The translations under genes and the position numbers were made by a program. The notes under the pieces were generated by a model. The model was not told where the DNA came from. It saw only the letters and a list, made by a program, of their open reading frames with translations, and did not search any database. This document shows positions 38,557 through 47,776 of a DNA stretch of 52,804 bases, one piece after another; within the stretch, counting starts at the first letter, position 1; each line of letters opens with the position of its first letter. The stretch is from an uncultured Drancourtella sp. (lineage in GTDB: Bacteria > Bacillota > Clostridia > Lachnospirales > Lachnospiraceae): positions 1 to 52,804 of the forward strand of contig CALFLL010000010.1 of assembly GCA_937880845.1 (NCBI GenBank). The letters run 5' to 3'.

Positions 38557-39348
38557 TTGAAGAAGTTATATTATCTGATCAGAATGACATTTCAGACAAA
38601 GTTTGCATATAGAAAGGCCTTCTGGTTTAATATTTTTGGGACGGCGGTTTCTATTCTGATTTATTATTTCCTTTGGAAGTATGTTTTTCGGTCAAGAAAG
38701 GAATTGTATGGATTTACGGCGGCAGAAATTACAACGTATGTGATCATATCAAGGCTGTTGTCTTCTCAATTTTCCGGAGGGATTAATAAGGAGTTTGCCG
38801 ACTGGGTGCAAAAAGGAAATATTGTGGTAGAACTTTTAAGGCCGGTACCTCTTGCACTTACGCTTTTTGGGAAAAGAGTGGGAGAATTTCTTTTCTTCTT
38901 CATATTTAAAGGAATTCCGGTCAGCATACTCGCAACCATCCTTTTAGGCGGCGTCGGACCGGAAGGGCCGGGGAAGCTTATGTTGTTTTTGGTAAGTGTC
39001 TGTATTTCCGTTGGACTGATGTTCTGGATTGAAATGATGGTTGGTTTGATTTCTTTTTTTACACTGGGAGCATATGGTCTTGGATATACAAAGACAGCGT
39101 TGATGTCTATTCTTTCCGGAGGGATCGTACCGCTTTTTTTGTTTCCGCAAGGAGTGGCAAAAGTGTTGGAATATATGCCGTTTGCAGGGATGGTTTCCGT
39201 TCCTGTCCATATTTATCTTGGAAAATATACGATTCAGGAATCACTTTCTTTTATCGGACTGCAGATGATTTGGACAGTGCTGCTTGGAATCGGTGTGATG
39301 GTATTCTATCGGTTTGCCATCAAAAAAGTTGTGGTGCAGGGAGGCTGA
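38557..39348 (+). CDS. ABC-2 type permease subunit (first of pair)
   Basis: TTG 38557 is the likely start (AGGGAAG nine bases upstream); ATG 38494 has no ribosome-binding site. The 263-residue product has six hydrophobic segments and the DUF990-like features AAEITTYVIISRLLSSQFSG and WVQKGNIVVELLRPVPLAL. It pairs with the next permease and the ATPase at 40162 as a heteromeric exporter. The gap to the next gene is 4 bases. Confidence 0.82.
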   Translation: MKKLYYLIRMTFQTKFAYRKAFWFNIFGTAVSILIYYFLWKYVFRSRKELYGFTAAEITTYVIISRLLSSQFSGGINKEFADWVQKGNIVVELLRPVPLALTLFGKRVGEFLFFFIFKGIPVSILATILLGGVGPEGPGKLMLFLVSVCISVGLMFWIEMMVGLISFFTLGAYGLGYTKTALMSILSGGIVPLFLFPQGVAKVLEYMPFAGMVSVPVHIYLGKYTIQESLSFIGLQMIWTVLLGIGVMVFYRFAIKKVVVQGG

Positions 39349-39352
39349 TGCG

Positions 39353-40144
39353 ATGAAACTAAAATATTATGCCAAATTGTGGCTTCGCTATATGAGAATC
39401 GGATTCCTCTGTATGACTCAGTATCCGGCAGATACGATGATTTGGTTCATATCCATGGTCATTCGGGAAGCCTGCGGGTTTATCGGGATTGTGGCACTTG
39501 CCAGTGTAGGGGGAGGACTTGGCACATGGAGTATGTATGAAATCTGTCTTCTTTTTTCCATGTGTGCGGTAATTGAGGCAATCGGCCAGGCGTTTTTTGA
39601 TAGTGTGTGGGCAATCGATAAGATGATACGCAGGGGTGAATTGGATGTCTTTTTGATTCGTCCTGCATCTCCGTTTATACAGGTGTTGGGACAGGTTATG
39701 CATTTTCAGGCCATACTTAGTATGGGGGTATACGTGGGTATTTTTACGTGGGCTGCTCATGGCATCGGGCTTCATATAGGAGGAAGAGAGATTGTACTTT
39801 TGATAGAATATGTGATTTGCGGTACGGTTATCAATTCCGGAATTTATACCATTTTTAATAGCCTGAATTTCTGGATTGTACAGGGAGATGACATTGCGGT
39901 TCTTGTACAGACTTGTCGGGAATTTGTCAAATACCCGCTGCAGGTTTTCCCGGCAGCCATCCAGGGCTTTTTTACCTATATCCTGCCCCTTGGTTTTGTT
40001 GCATATTATCCGGTATTGGGACTGCTTGGGAAGACAAGAATGCCGGTCATGGTTCTTTTGCCTTGTGTAGCGGCTCTGGTGGCGGTGATTGCTTCTGTCA
40101 TTTGGCACATGGGTATAAAAGGATACAACAGTACAGGAACGTAA
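39353..40144 (+). CDS. ABC-2 type permease subunit (second of pair)
   Basis: ATG 39353 follows GGGAGGCTG. The 263-residue protein has six membrane segments and the same internal pattern as its neighbour (MIRRGELDVFLIRPASPFIQ), with a conserved FVKYPLQVFPAA near the end. It belongs to the DUF990 family of ABC-2 permeases that always occur as a pair with a NatA-like ATPase. Substrate unknown. Confidence 0.85.
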   Translation: MKLKYYAKLWLRYMRIGFLCMTQYPADTMIWFISMVIREACGFIGIVALASVGGGLGTWSMYEICLLFSMCAVIEAIGQAFFDSVWAIDKMIRRGELDVFLIRPASPFIQVLGQVMHFQAILSMGVYVGIFTWAAHGIGLHIGGREIVLLIEYVICGTVINSGIYTIFNSLNFWIVQGDDIAVLVQTCREFVKYPLQVFPAAIQGFFTYILPLGFVAYYPVLGLLGKTRMPVMVLLPCVAALVAVIASVIWHMGIKGYNSTGT

Positions 40145-40161
40145 GGAGTTGGAAGTGAAAA

Positions 40162-41157
40162 ATGCAGATAGAAGTCAGCCATTTAGTAAAAGAATATAAA
40201 AGAAAAAAAGATCCGGGTTCTGTGGGAAAGGCACTGGCATCCATGTTCCATCCTCAGTATGAGATATTAAGAGCGGTAGATGATGTGAATTTTCGGATTG
40301 AAAAAGGAGAAGCCGTAGGATATGTGGGACCAAACGGTAGCGGAAAGTCTACCACCATAAAAATGTTATCCGGTGTTTTAATACCGACGAGGGGAAAAGT
40401 CCTCATCAATGGAATGGAGCCGTCCAAACATCGGATGAAAGTAAATAAGCATGTGGGTGTTGTATTTGGTAACCGTTCTGTTTTGTGGTGGGATGTACCG
40501 GTGATGGAATCCTACCGGGTGTTGCAGCAGCTTTATGAGATTCCGGAAGAACGATTCCGTAGGAATCTGGAAGAATTTACAGAGATACTGGAGATGGAAT
40601 CACTTTTGGGAATACCGGAGCGGCAGCTTTCTCTGGGGCAGAAGATGAAATGTAATATTGCGGCAGCATTTCTGCATGATACGGAAATCGTTTATCTGGA
40701 TGAACCGACCATCGGCCTGGACAGTGAATCCAAATACAAAATACGAAAATTTATCCGGCGGATGAATGAAGAACGAAAAACAACTTTTCTTGTTACTTCA
40801 CATGATTTTCAGGATATTGAGTCTTTTTGCCGAAGGATTATTTTGATCAATCACGGAAAACTGGTTGTAGATGATAAGATTGAAAATGTCAGGAAGAACT
40901 TCGACAGAAGAAAACAGATCCGTCTTGAACTGATAAATAATCCATGGAATGAAAAAACGACATTTGAAATACCGGGAGTCCGGATTTTGTATTCGAGGGA
41001 ATCAGAGCTTGTATTGGAATTTGATATAGAAAACAATGACAGTATAAAGATTATCAATTTTATTGCGGAAAAGGCAAAAATCCTCGACGTATCTATCAAT
41101 GGTCAGGATATTGAGTCGATTATTCGTGATATGGTAAAGAGGGATAACAGAAAGTGA
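40162..41157 (+). CDS. ABC transporter ATP-binding protein (DUF990-associated)
   Basis: A 331-residue ATPase with Walker A GPNGSGKST (about 54-62), signature LSLGQKMKCN (about 154), Walker B IVYLDEPTIGLD and H-loop TSHD. Residues 240-331 form the extra C-terminal domain typical of this subgroup. The long N-terminal extension (KEYKRKKDPGSVGKALASMF) is also characteristic. It energises the two upstream permeases. Its stop overlaps the next start by 4 bases (GTGA). Confidence 0.9.
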   Translation: MQIEVSHLVKEYKRKKDPGSVGKALASMFHPQYEILRAVDDVNFRIEKGEAVGYVGPNGSGKSTTIKMLSGVLIPTRGKVLINGMEPSKHRMKVNKHVGVVFGNRSVLWWDVPVMESYRVLQQLYEIPEERFRRNLEEFTEILEMESLLGIPERQLSLGQKMKCNIAAAFLHDTEIVYLDEPTIGLDSESKYKIRKFIRRMNEERKTTFLVTSHDFQDIESFCRRIILINHGKLVVDDKIENVRKNFDRRKQIRLELINNPWNEKTTFEIPGVRILYSRESELVLEFDIENNDSIKIINFIAEKAKILDVSINGQDIESIIRDMVKRDNRK

Positions 41158-41852
41158 GATATATAATCAGTGATATACATGGAGATTTTAAAAATTTTCA
41201 AAAAATGTTAAAGAAAATCCGGTTTTCAAAAGAAGACCAGATGTACATTCTGGGGGATATTTTTGACAAAGGAACAGAAAATCTAAAAATCTATGAATTT
41301 GTTCGTAACATGTCCAATATCTGCCTGATCAAAGGAAACCACGAATTTTTATGTGAGCGATACCTAAATGGAACGATCAGTGCTCTTGTGTGGGATTCCT
41401 GTGCAGGAATCAATACCAGAAGAGAGGTAGATGCTCTTACAAAGGAAGAGAAGAAAGAGTTGTACAAGTTTTTAAACAATCTTCCCATTTACAAACAGAT
41501 TCAGGTAGGGGAAAACGAATATTTCCTTACCCATTCCGGCTATAATGCAGAGGTTTGCATAAAAAACGAGGACGGACTGGTTGATATTGAGGCTTCGGTA
41601 AAAGAAGCGGCAGAACAGAATCTGGAACGGTATTTGTTTTCGGATGACATTCATTGTATTCCCGCTTCTGTAAAGTTTGACAAAAAAATCATTGTGGGTC
41701 ATTATCCTACAATCTTTCTTGAGGACTGCCGGAAGGCAACAATTTTTTATGGGAAAAAATATATTGATGTAGATACGGGAAATGAACGAAGAGAACGGGG
41801 AGGACGACTTTCCTGCCTTAGGATGGAAGACAGAAAAGAGTTTTATGTTTAA
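41154..41852 (+). CDS. Calcineurin-like metallophosphoesterase (PrpA/serine-threonine phosphatase type)
   Basis: GTG start overlapping the ABC ATPase stop. The five phosphoesterase motifs are present in order: SDIHGD (residues 5-10), GDIFDKG, GNHE, THSGYN and GHYP. The bimetal site and 232-residue length match bacterial PPP-family phosphatases of the lambda/PrpA type. Co-translation with an ABC exporter suggests co-regulation, not necessarily a shared pathway. The terminator at 41873 ends the unit. Confidence 0.88.
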   Translation: MRYIISDIHGDFKNFQKMLKKIRFSKEDQMYILGDIFDKGTENLKIYEFVRNMSNICLIKGNHEFLCERYLNGTISALVWDSCAGINTRREVDALTKEEKKELYKFLNNLPIYKQIQVGENEYFLTHSGYNAEVCIKNEDGLVDIEASVKEAAEQNLERYLFSDDIHCIPASVKFDKKIIVGHYPTIFLEDCRKATIFYGKKYIDVDTGNERRERGGRLSCLRMEDRKEFYV

Positions 41853-41872
41853 ATGAAAAAGGAGAAAAAAGT

Positions 41873-41905
41873 GTAAGAGCAAAAAACCTTGCTCTTACAT
41901 TTTTA
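41873..41905. terminator. Bidirectional terminator between phosphoesterase and DUF1893 gene
   Basis: GTAAGAGCAA (41873-41882) and TTGCTCTTAC (41889-41898) form a 10-bp stem with T tracts on both sides. It overlaps the stop of the convergent gene. Confidence 0.85.
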
Positions 41906-42362
41906 ATTTTGAGGATTCCTGCAGATGTTTTAAGGTTTCTGTGATTTTTTCAAGAGCTTCCTCAGGGGTTTTTACATTTTTTACAGCGGTTTCCATAGGG
42001 CAGAATCCGGTACGATCTCGGTTGTAGATGGCTTCTACACAGCGTTCAAAATGTACAGTAATGCCATGTTCCGTAAGAGTCCGGTAGGCAGGTTCGCTGA
42101 TTACAAAGGAATATACTTCAGAGGCACCTGCAAGAACGTATAAAAAGGCCGCCGCTTTTCCGATTACTTTATCGGCAGCGGAAAAACCTTGAGGGAAAAC
42201 ACCCTGCCTGAGCCACTGAAGAAGCGGTTTGATCCCCCGTTCATGGCTAGTAAGCAGAACATCCCCTTTACATAAAACACAGGTACAATTTTCTTCATTT
42301 AATATCCGGATGGCACGAAGAAGATCCGGATTATTTGGGGTAGATTCAGGTATTTCAGACAT
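41895..42362 (-). CDS. DUF1893 domain protein
   Basis: A 155-residue soluble protein. RILNEENCTCVLCKGDVLLT, followed by SHERGIKPLLQWLR and SAADKVIGKAAAFLYVLAGA, is the DUF1893 signature, a cytidine-deaminase-like fold without its full zinc site. CPMETAV near the end is also conserved. Preceded by AAAGGAG. Function is not known; relatives are common in anaerobic Firmicutes. Monocistronic and convergent with the phosphoesterase gene. Confidence 0.88.
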   Translation of the reverse strand: MSEIPESTPNNPDLLRAIRILNEENCTCVLCKGDVLLTSHERGIKPLLQWLRQGVFPQGFSAADKVIGKAAAFLYVLAGASEVYSFVISEPAYRTLTEHGITVHFERCVEAIYNRDRTGFCPMETAVKNVKTPEEALEKITETLKHLQESSKLKM

Positions 42363-42528
42363 GATTTTTACTCCTTTATGTTTGTAAATCGATTTCTTTT
42401 ATTATAAAGTGTGGAAAATAAAAATTCAAACAGGAGTTACATTGAAATTTTCATTTTGATTTGTTACAATAATTTTCATAACTCAGTAAAATGCAGGATT
42501 GAAAAGAAGATTTGACAGAGGTTGATGC

Positions 42529-43386
42529 ATGTTTGGATATGTGACAGTTTGTGAACCAGAATTAAAAATGAAAGATTTCAGAAAATACAAGGCATACTAT
42601 TGTGGATTATGCCGGGTGCTGAAAGAAGAGTATGGGATGCCGGGCCAGTTGACATTGACTTATGACATGACGTTTGCAATCCTTCTTCTTACGTCTTTGT
42701 ATGAGAGTCCGACGAAAACGGAGCTCCATCGTTGCAAAGTGCATCCGGTGAAGAAACAGACGATGCTGAGAAATGAGATTACAAAGTATGCGGCGGATAT
42801 GAATATACTGCTTGCATATTATCATCTTCGCGACGACTGGAATGATGAAAAAAAATTCAGTGCATTGATGGGCAGGACTGCTCTGCATGGAAAGGCAAAC
42901 AAGATTGCCGAAACATATCCACGTCAAAGTGTGATGATCCGTAAATCTTTAAAAGAACTTTCAAAGTGTGAACAGGAAAACAGCATGGATCTTGACCGGA
43001 CGGCAGGATGCTTTGGAAATCTGATGGCAGAATTGTTCGTATACCGACAGGATACATGGGAAGAAAGCCTTAGAAAAATTGGCTTCTTCCTTGGCAAGTT
43101 CATCTATCTGATGGACGCTTATGATGATCTGGAACATGATCTGGAAAAGCATTGTTACAATCCGCTTAAAAAGATGTATAAAGAGCCGGATTATGAGGTG
43201 CGCATTCGACAGATATTGTGTATGATGCTTGGCGAGTGCAGTGCTGAATTTGAGAAACTTCCATGTCTTTTGGATGTGGACATTTTGCGGAATATCTTGT
43301 ATGATGGAGTTTGGAATCGCTATAAGCAGATTCAGAAGAAAAAGGCAGAAAGAAAGGAACAGGAGAATGTCAAAAAATCCTTATGA
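42529..43386 (+). CDS. DUF5685 family protein
   Basis: A 285-residue helical protein. MFGYVTVCEPELKMKDFRKY followed by YYCGLCRVLKEEYG and FGKFIYLMDAYDDLEHDLEK-like segments identify the DUF5685 family of Lachnospiraceae and relatives. The DAYDDLEHD motif is reminiscent of acidic metal sites in helical-bundle synthases, but no enzyme function is established. Its 3' end overlaps the DnaJ gene by 20 bases, a coupling that suggests a shared role. Confidence 0.8.
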   Translation: MFGYVTVCEPELKMKDFRKYKAYYCGLCRVLKEEYGMPGQLTLTYDMTFAILLLTSLYESPTKTELHRCKVHPVKKQTMLRNEITKYAADMNILLAYYHLRDDWNDEKKFSALMGRTALHGKANKIAETYPRQSVMIRKSLKELSKCEQENSMDLDRTAGCFGNLMAELFVYRQDTWEESLRKIGFFLGKFIYLMDAYDDLEHDLEKHCYNPLKKMYKEPDYEVRIRQILCMMLGECSAEFEKLPCLLDVDILRNILYDGVWNRYKQIQKKKAERKEQENVKKSL

Positions 43387-44011
43387 TGTTCTGGGAGTTC
43401 CCCAGAATGCATCTGAAGACGAAATCAAGAAAGCATATAGAGAATTAACAAGAAAATATCACCCGGACGCAAACGTGAATAATCCACTTGCGGATCTGGC
43501 AGAGGAAAAGTTTAAGGAAGTACAGGAAGCATACGATGAGATTATGAGACAGAGATCCGGCGGCGGGGCAGGTGGGTATTCTTACGGAGGAAGTTCTTCC
43601 TACGGCGGCGGTTATTCTTATGGCGGCGGTACTCAGGATGCAGAGATGCAGGCAGTATTTAATTATATCAACAACCGGCGTTTCCGTGAGGCACTGAATC
43701 TTTTGGACCGGATGCCAAACAGAACGGCTATGTGGTATTATGCAAGCGGTGCGGCAAATCTTGGGATTGGAAATAATATCGTTGCAAGAGAGCATGCAGC
43801 TCAGGCAGTCAATATGGAGCCGAATAATGTACAGTACCGTCAGCTTTTAAACACGATAGACTGGAACGGTCAGAGATATCAGAGAAGTCCGTACGGCGGC
43901 GGTTACGGGAACGGAAATTCTTCCTGCGGTACGGGAAATATGTGCTGTGATTTATGGTGTGCAGATACACTTTGTGAATGTATGGGAGGAGATCTTTGTT
44001 CATGCATGTAA
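43367..44011 (+). CDS. DnaJ-domain protein with Gly/Tyr-rich linker and cysteine-rich C-terminus
   Basis: Starts at ATG 43367 (AGGAGA upstream, inside the previous gene); a much longer upstream frame is only an overlap artefact. Residues 1-65 are a J domain with HPD at 32-34, so it should stimulate a DnaK partner. A GGYSYGGSSSYGGGYSYGGG linker follows, then a helical TPR-like region (FREALNLLDRMP, MWYYASGAANLGIG). The last 30 residues hold eight cysteines (from SSCGTGNMCC to DLCSCM). That tail suggests metal binding or membrane association. Confidence 0.85.
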   Translation: MSKNPYDVLGVPQNASEDEIKKAYRELTRKYHPDANVNNPLADLAEEKFKEVQEAYDEIMRQRSGGGAGGYSYGGSSSYGGGYSYGGGTQDAEMQAVFNYINNRRFREALNLLDRMPNRTAMWYYASGAANLGIGNNIVAREHAAQAVNMEPNNVQYRQLLNTIDWNGQRYQRSPYGGGYGNGNSSCGTGNMCCDLWCADTLCECMGGDLCSCM

Positions 44012-44538
44012 AAGCGAGGACGATGGCTTTCGGAGGGCTGCTTCTGGCACTGTCGGTTGTCTGTATGGCTCTTGGAAGCGTGATCGAAACGAATACGCTG
44101 TTTCTTTTGGCGGCGGCTTCGTATTTTGTAGGAATTGTCATCCGGGAATTGGGATTAAGGACAGGAACGGCATTTTATGTTGCGGCGGTTCTTTTGGGAT
44201 TTATCATAACACCGAATAAATTTTATGTCATTTCTTTTGCCGGAATGGGATTTTATATTCTTGTGATTGAGGCGGCATGGAGAGGAATGTCCGGAAAAAG
44301 AAGTCTTCAAAAGAAATCCATATTTTGGATTATAAAATATGCACTATTTAATGTCATGTACCTTCCGATGCTGTTGTTTTTTCAGGAACTGCTGTTTCCG
44401 GGAAAGACACTGTCCGGCGGGCTTTTTGTTGTCGTTGTGATTGCAGGACAGATTGGATTATGGATTTATGACAGAGCATATGAGTATGTGCAGGCTCATA
44501 TTTGGAATAAAATGCGGGGAAAAGTTTTAAAAATGTAA
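44002..44538 (+). CDS. Polytopic membrane protein of unknown function
   Basis: Starts at ATG 44002, overlapping the DnaJ stop (RBS GGGAGGAG). The 178-residue product has five or six hydrophobic helices (MAFGGLLLALSVVCMALGSV at the start, then FYVISFAGMGFYILVIEA), resembling an ECF S-component-like or DUF2232-like fold. It closes the DUF5685-DnaJ-membrane protein group and is followed by a terminator. No substrate can be suggested. Confidence 0.7.
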   Translation: MHVKARTMAFGGLLLALSVVCMALGSVIETNTLFLLAAASYFVGIVIRELGLRTGTAFYVAAVLLGFIITPNKFYVISFAGMGFYILVIEAAWRGMSGKRSLQKKSIFWIIKYALFNVMYLPMLLFFQELLFPGKTLSGGLFVVVVIAGQIGLWIYDRAYEYVQAHIWNKMRGKVLKM

Positions 44539-44548
44539 ATAATAAAGA

Positions 44549-44577
44549 GCCGGCAGTCTTTTGACTGCCGGTTTTTG
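44549..44577 (+). terminator. Terminator after the membrane-protein gene
   Basis: CCGGCAGTC (44550-44558), TTTT loop, GACTGCCGG (44563-44571), then TTTTTG. Confidence 0.9.
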
Positions 44578-44594
44578 TGAAAGAAGGAGCATGA

Positions 44595-47500
44595 ATGTAT
44601 ATAGCAGATTTACATATTCATTCCAGATATTCCAGGGCTACCAGTAAAGAATGTACGCCGGAATATCTGGATCTTTGGGCAAGAAAGAAAGGAATTCATA
44701 TTGTGGGGACCGGAGATTTTACCCATCCAAAGTGGAGAAAAGAGTTAAAGGAAAAGCTCATGCCGGCAGAGGACGGTCTGTATGTGTTAAAAGAGGAATT
44801 CCGAATTCATGAGGATGAAGGATTGGATCAGATGATTCCCCGGTTTGTTGTTACCGGAGAGATTAGTTCTATTTATAAAAAGATGGATCGTGTCCGGAAA
44901 GTACACAGCCTGATATTGCTGCCCGGATTGGAAGAGGCGGAAGTTATTTCAGAAAGATTAGAAGAAATCGGAAATATCCATTCAGACGGAAGACCGATCC
45001 TGGGACTTCCTTGTCATGATCTCCTGGAAATTCTGTTGGAATTGTGTCCGGAGGCAGTCTATGTCCCGGCACATATTTGGACACCTCATTTTTCCTTATT
45101 TGGGGCATTTTCCGGATTTGATACCATAGAAGCATGTTTTGACGATTTGACACCATATATCCATGCGGTGGAAACAGGTCTGTCTTCTGATCCGCCCATG
45201 AACTGGAGGGTCCCGCAACTGGATAATCTTCAGCTGATCTCCAATTCTGATGCACACTCTCCGGCAAAGCTGGGGCGTGAGGCAACCCTTTTTGATATTC
45301 CGTTATCCTATGATGGCTTAAAACAGGCCATTGAGACTGGAAAAGGTTTATACGGAACCATTGAATTTTTCCCGGAAGAAGGGAAATATCATATGGATGG
45401 ACATAGGAAATGTAATCTTTGTCTGTCTCCTCTGGAAACAGAACAGTATCATGGAATTTGCCCGGTCTGCGGACGGAAGATCACCATCGGGGTATCCCAC
45501 AGAATAGAGCAGCTTGCAAAAAGACCGGAAGGTTATCAAAAAGAAGATGCAAAATGTTTTGAAAGTCTTGTTCCGCTGCCGGAAATCATCGGGGCATCCT
45601 TCGGATATTCTTCGGCAAGTGTAAAAGTACAAAGAGAGTACAGCAGGATGCTGGCAGAACTTGGAGATGAGTTTTCTATTTTGAGAACAATTCCGATCGA
45701 AGATATCCGCCATACGGCAGGAGAAAGGCTGAGCGAAGGAATCAGGAGGTTAAGAGAAGGAAAGGTAGAGCGGATTCCGGGATTTGACGGGGAATATGGA
45801 ACGATCCGGCTGTTTACCGCCCATGAACTGGAAAATGCAAAAGGACAGATGGATTTCTTTTCTATCATCGGAGCAGAACAGACGCAAAAGAAAAAAGAGA
45901 TAAAGAAGCCGGAAATTCCATGTCATGAAGACGGGGAAGAAGAGCAAATTTCAAAAACAGTGTCATTAAATCCGCAGCAGATGCAGGCGGTCACTTCTGT
46001 TTCAAGACGAACAGCCGTCATCGCAGGGCCGGGAACTGGAAAGACGAAAACCCTTGTTTCCCACATCGTATATCTGATGGAAAACAGAAAGGTCAAACCG
46101 TCGGAAATTACAGCGGTAACTTTTACCAATCAGGCGGCAAGGGAGATGCGTGAAAGGATACAAAAAGAATGTTCTTCCGGAAGAAAAAGCAAAAGCTTAC
46201 AGATTGGCACGTTCCACTCCGTCTGCTTTTCTTTTTTGAAAGACAGAGGAGTTGTGTTTTCTCTTGTAGATGAAACAGAACAGACGGAACTTGCTGGAGA
46301 AGTCATAGAAACATACAGGTTGGATGTAACAACATCTGAATTTTTAAATCGCGTGTCGCTTTGGAAATCAGGTGCTCTGTCTGCGGAAGGAGAAAAAGAA
46401 CAAGAGGCATGTATGTGTTATGATAAAAAATTAAAGGAGCGGAATTTATTCGATTTTGATGACCTGTTGTTGGAAACCCTGCATATTGTGGAAAAGACAA
46501 CGACAAAAGAGAACTGGAAACGGCGGTTTTCTTATTTGCTGGTAGATGAATTTCAAGATATCAATCCTCTTCAGTACCGGTTGATGAAAGCATGGAATGA
46601 ATTGGGAAAAGAGTTGTTTGTTATTGGAGATCCGGATCAATCTATTTATGGATTCAGAGGAGCGGATGCAGGATGTTTTGACAGGATGCAGGAGGAATTT
46701 AAAGATCTGTCGGTAATCCGGCTGACGGAAAATTATCGTTCCGCTTCCCATATCGTAAATGCCGCCATAAAGATGATTTCCGCAAATCCGGGAGAGGAAA
46801 GGGTACTTCATGCAAATTATCCGGAAGCCGGAACGGTGCGGATTGTAACTGCACAAAGCGAAATGGAAGAAGCAATCTTTATTGCAAAAGAAATCAACCG
46901 GCTTGTGGGAGGCGTGGGAATGTTGGAAGCACATGCCGTGGCAGAACAGACGAAAGGGAAAAAAGTCAGAAGTTTTGATGAGATTGCCGTTCTTTATCGT
47001 ACCCACCGGCAGGCTGAACTTCTGGAAAAATGCCTGAAACAGGAAGGGATTCCCTATGAGGTGGCAGGAAGGGAATCGTTTTTAAAGGAAAAGACGGTAC
47101 AGGGAAGCTTACGATTTTTTGAATATCTGGAAAATCCGGAAGATGTTTATGCAATGGAGCAGACGATCAAGCTTCTGTTAGGAATACAGGTACAGGAATT
47201 ATCCCGGAGTGTTGTAAAGGAACTGGGTGACCGGTTTCGGCTGACTTATCAGAAAAAGAAAGCTCAGAAATTTTTGCAGGAATGGTTGGAGGAAATGAAT
47301 CTGACAGAGAATCCGGCAATGGAAAAACTGCTTAAAATGTCCGTATTTTACAAGAATATGCCGGAATTTATGAAAGATCTCAGATTAGGTGTGGAAAGCG
47401 ATCTCCATCGAACGGGAGGAAAGCACTATATGGCAGAGTGTGTGAAACTTATGACCCTTCACGGGGCAAAAGGACTGGAATTTCCGGTTACTGTTATTTA

Positions 47501-47729
47501 TGGAGCGGAAAAAGGAAAAATTCCTCTGGAAAGCGATACATATGAAACGGATGCGGAAGAGGAGCGCCGGTTGTTTTATGTGGGAATGACAAGAGCAAAA
47601 GAAGAACTGATCCTGACGGCTTCCAAAGAAGAATCGGAATTTCTTTCCGACATTCCGCAGGAATTGATAGAAAGAGAAAAGACGGGAAAGAAAAAGGAAA
47701 GTTATCATCAGATGAGTCTGTTTGAATAG
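44595..47729 (+). CDS. EndoQ-like PHP endonuclease fused to UvrD/PcrA-type DNA helicase
   Basis: A 1044-residue two-part repair protein. Residues 1-about 400 match the endonuclease Q group: PHP metal motifs DLHIHSRYS (5-13), GTGDFTHP and SNSDAHSPAKLGREA, then a zinc finger CNLC...CPVCGRK (about 273-297). Residues about 458-1044 are a superfamily 1 helicase: LNPQQMQAV, Walker A AGPGTGKTK, LVDEFQDINPLQYRLM, GDPDQSIYGFRGADA, TENYRSASHIV, TLHGAKGLEFPV and YVGMTRAKEELIL. EndoQ cuts 5' of deaminated bases, so the fusion couples nicking with strand removal. The helicase half is shorter than PcrA, mainly in the 2B region. No neighbour is obviously linked. Confidence 0.9.
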   Translation: MYIADLHIHSRYSRATSKECTPEYLDLWARKKGIHIVGTGDFTHPKWRKELKEKLMPAEDGLYVLKEEFRIHEDEGLDQMIPRFVVTGEISSIYKKMDRVRKVHSLILLPGLEEAEVISERLEEIGNIHSDGRPILGLPCHDLLEILLELCPEAVYVPAHIWTPHFSLFGAFSGFDTIEACFDDLTPYIHAVETGLSSDPPMNWRVPQLDNLQLISNSDAHSPAKLGREATLFDIPLSYDGLKQAIETGKGLYGTIEFFPEEGKYHMDGHRKCNLCLSPLETEQYHGICPVCGRKITIGVSHRIEQLAKRPEGYQKEDAKCFESLVPLPEIIGASFGYSSASVKVQREYSRMLAELGDEFSILRTIPIEDIRHTAGERLSEGIRRLREGKVERIPGFDGEYGTIRLFTAHELENAKGQMDFFSIIGAEQTQKKKEIKKPEIPCHEDGEEEQISKTVSLNPQQMQAVTSVSRRTAVIAGPGTGKTKTLVSHIVYLMENRKVKPSEITAVTFTNQAAREMRERIQKECSSGRKSKSLQIGTFHSVCFSFLKDRGVVFSLVDETEQTELAGEVIETYRLDVTTSEFLNRVSLWKSGALSAEGEKEQEACMCYDKKLKERNLFDFDDLLLETLHIVEKTTTKENWKRRFSYLLVDEFQDINPLQYRLMKAWNELGKELFVIGDPDQSIYGFRGADAGCFDRMQEEFKDLSVIRLTENYRSASHIVNAAIKMISANPGEERVLHANYPEAGTVRIVTAQSEMEEAIFIAKEINRLVGGVGMLEAHAVAEQTKGKKVRSFDEIAVLYRTHRQAELLEKCLKQEGIPYEVAGRESFLKEKTVQGSLRFFEYLENPEDVYAMEQTIKLLLGIQVQELSRSVVKELGDRFRLTYQKKKAQKFLQEWLEEMNLTENPAMEKLLKMSVFYKNMPEFMKDLRLGVESDLHRTGGKHYMAECVKLMTLHGAKGLEFPVTVIYGAEKGKIPLESDTYETDAEEERRLFYVGMTRAKEELILTASKEESEFLSDIPQELIEREKTGKKKESYHQMSLFE

Positions 47730-47732
47730 TGG

Positions 47733-47764
47733 AAAAGAGGAGAAACGCAAAATTCTCCTCTTTT
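47733..47764. terminator. Bidirectional terminator between the helicase and MBL genes
   Basis: AAAAGAGGAGAA (47733-47744) pairs perfectly with TTCTCCTCTTTT (47753-47764). Confidence 0.88.
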
Positions 47765-47776
47765 ACTATTTTATCG

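Noticed and set aside
43229..43366. Upstream extension of the DnaJ gene
   Set aside because: These codons overlap the DUF5685 gene in another frame; the J domain begins exactly at ATG 43367 with its own ribosome-binding site.
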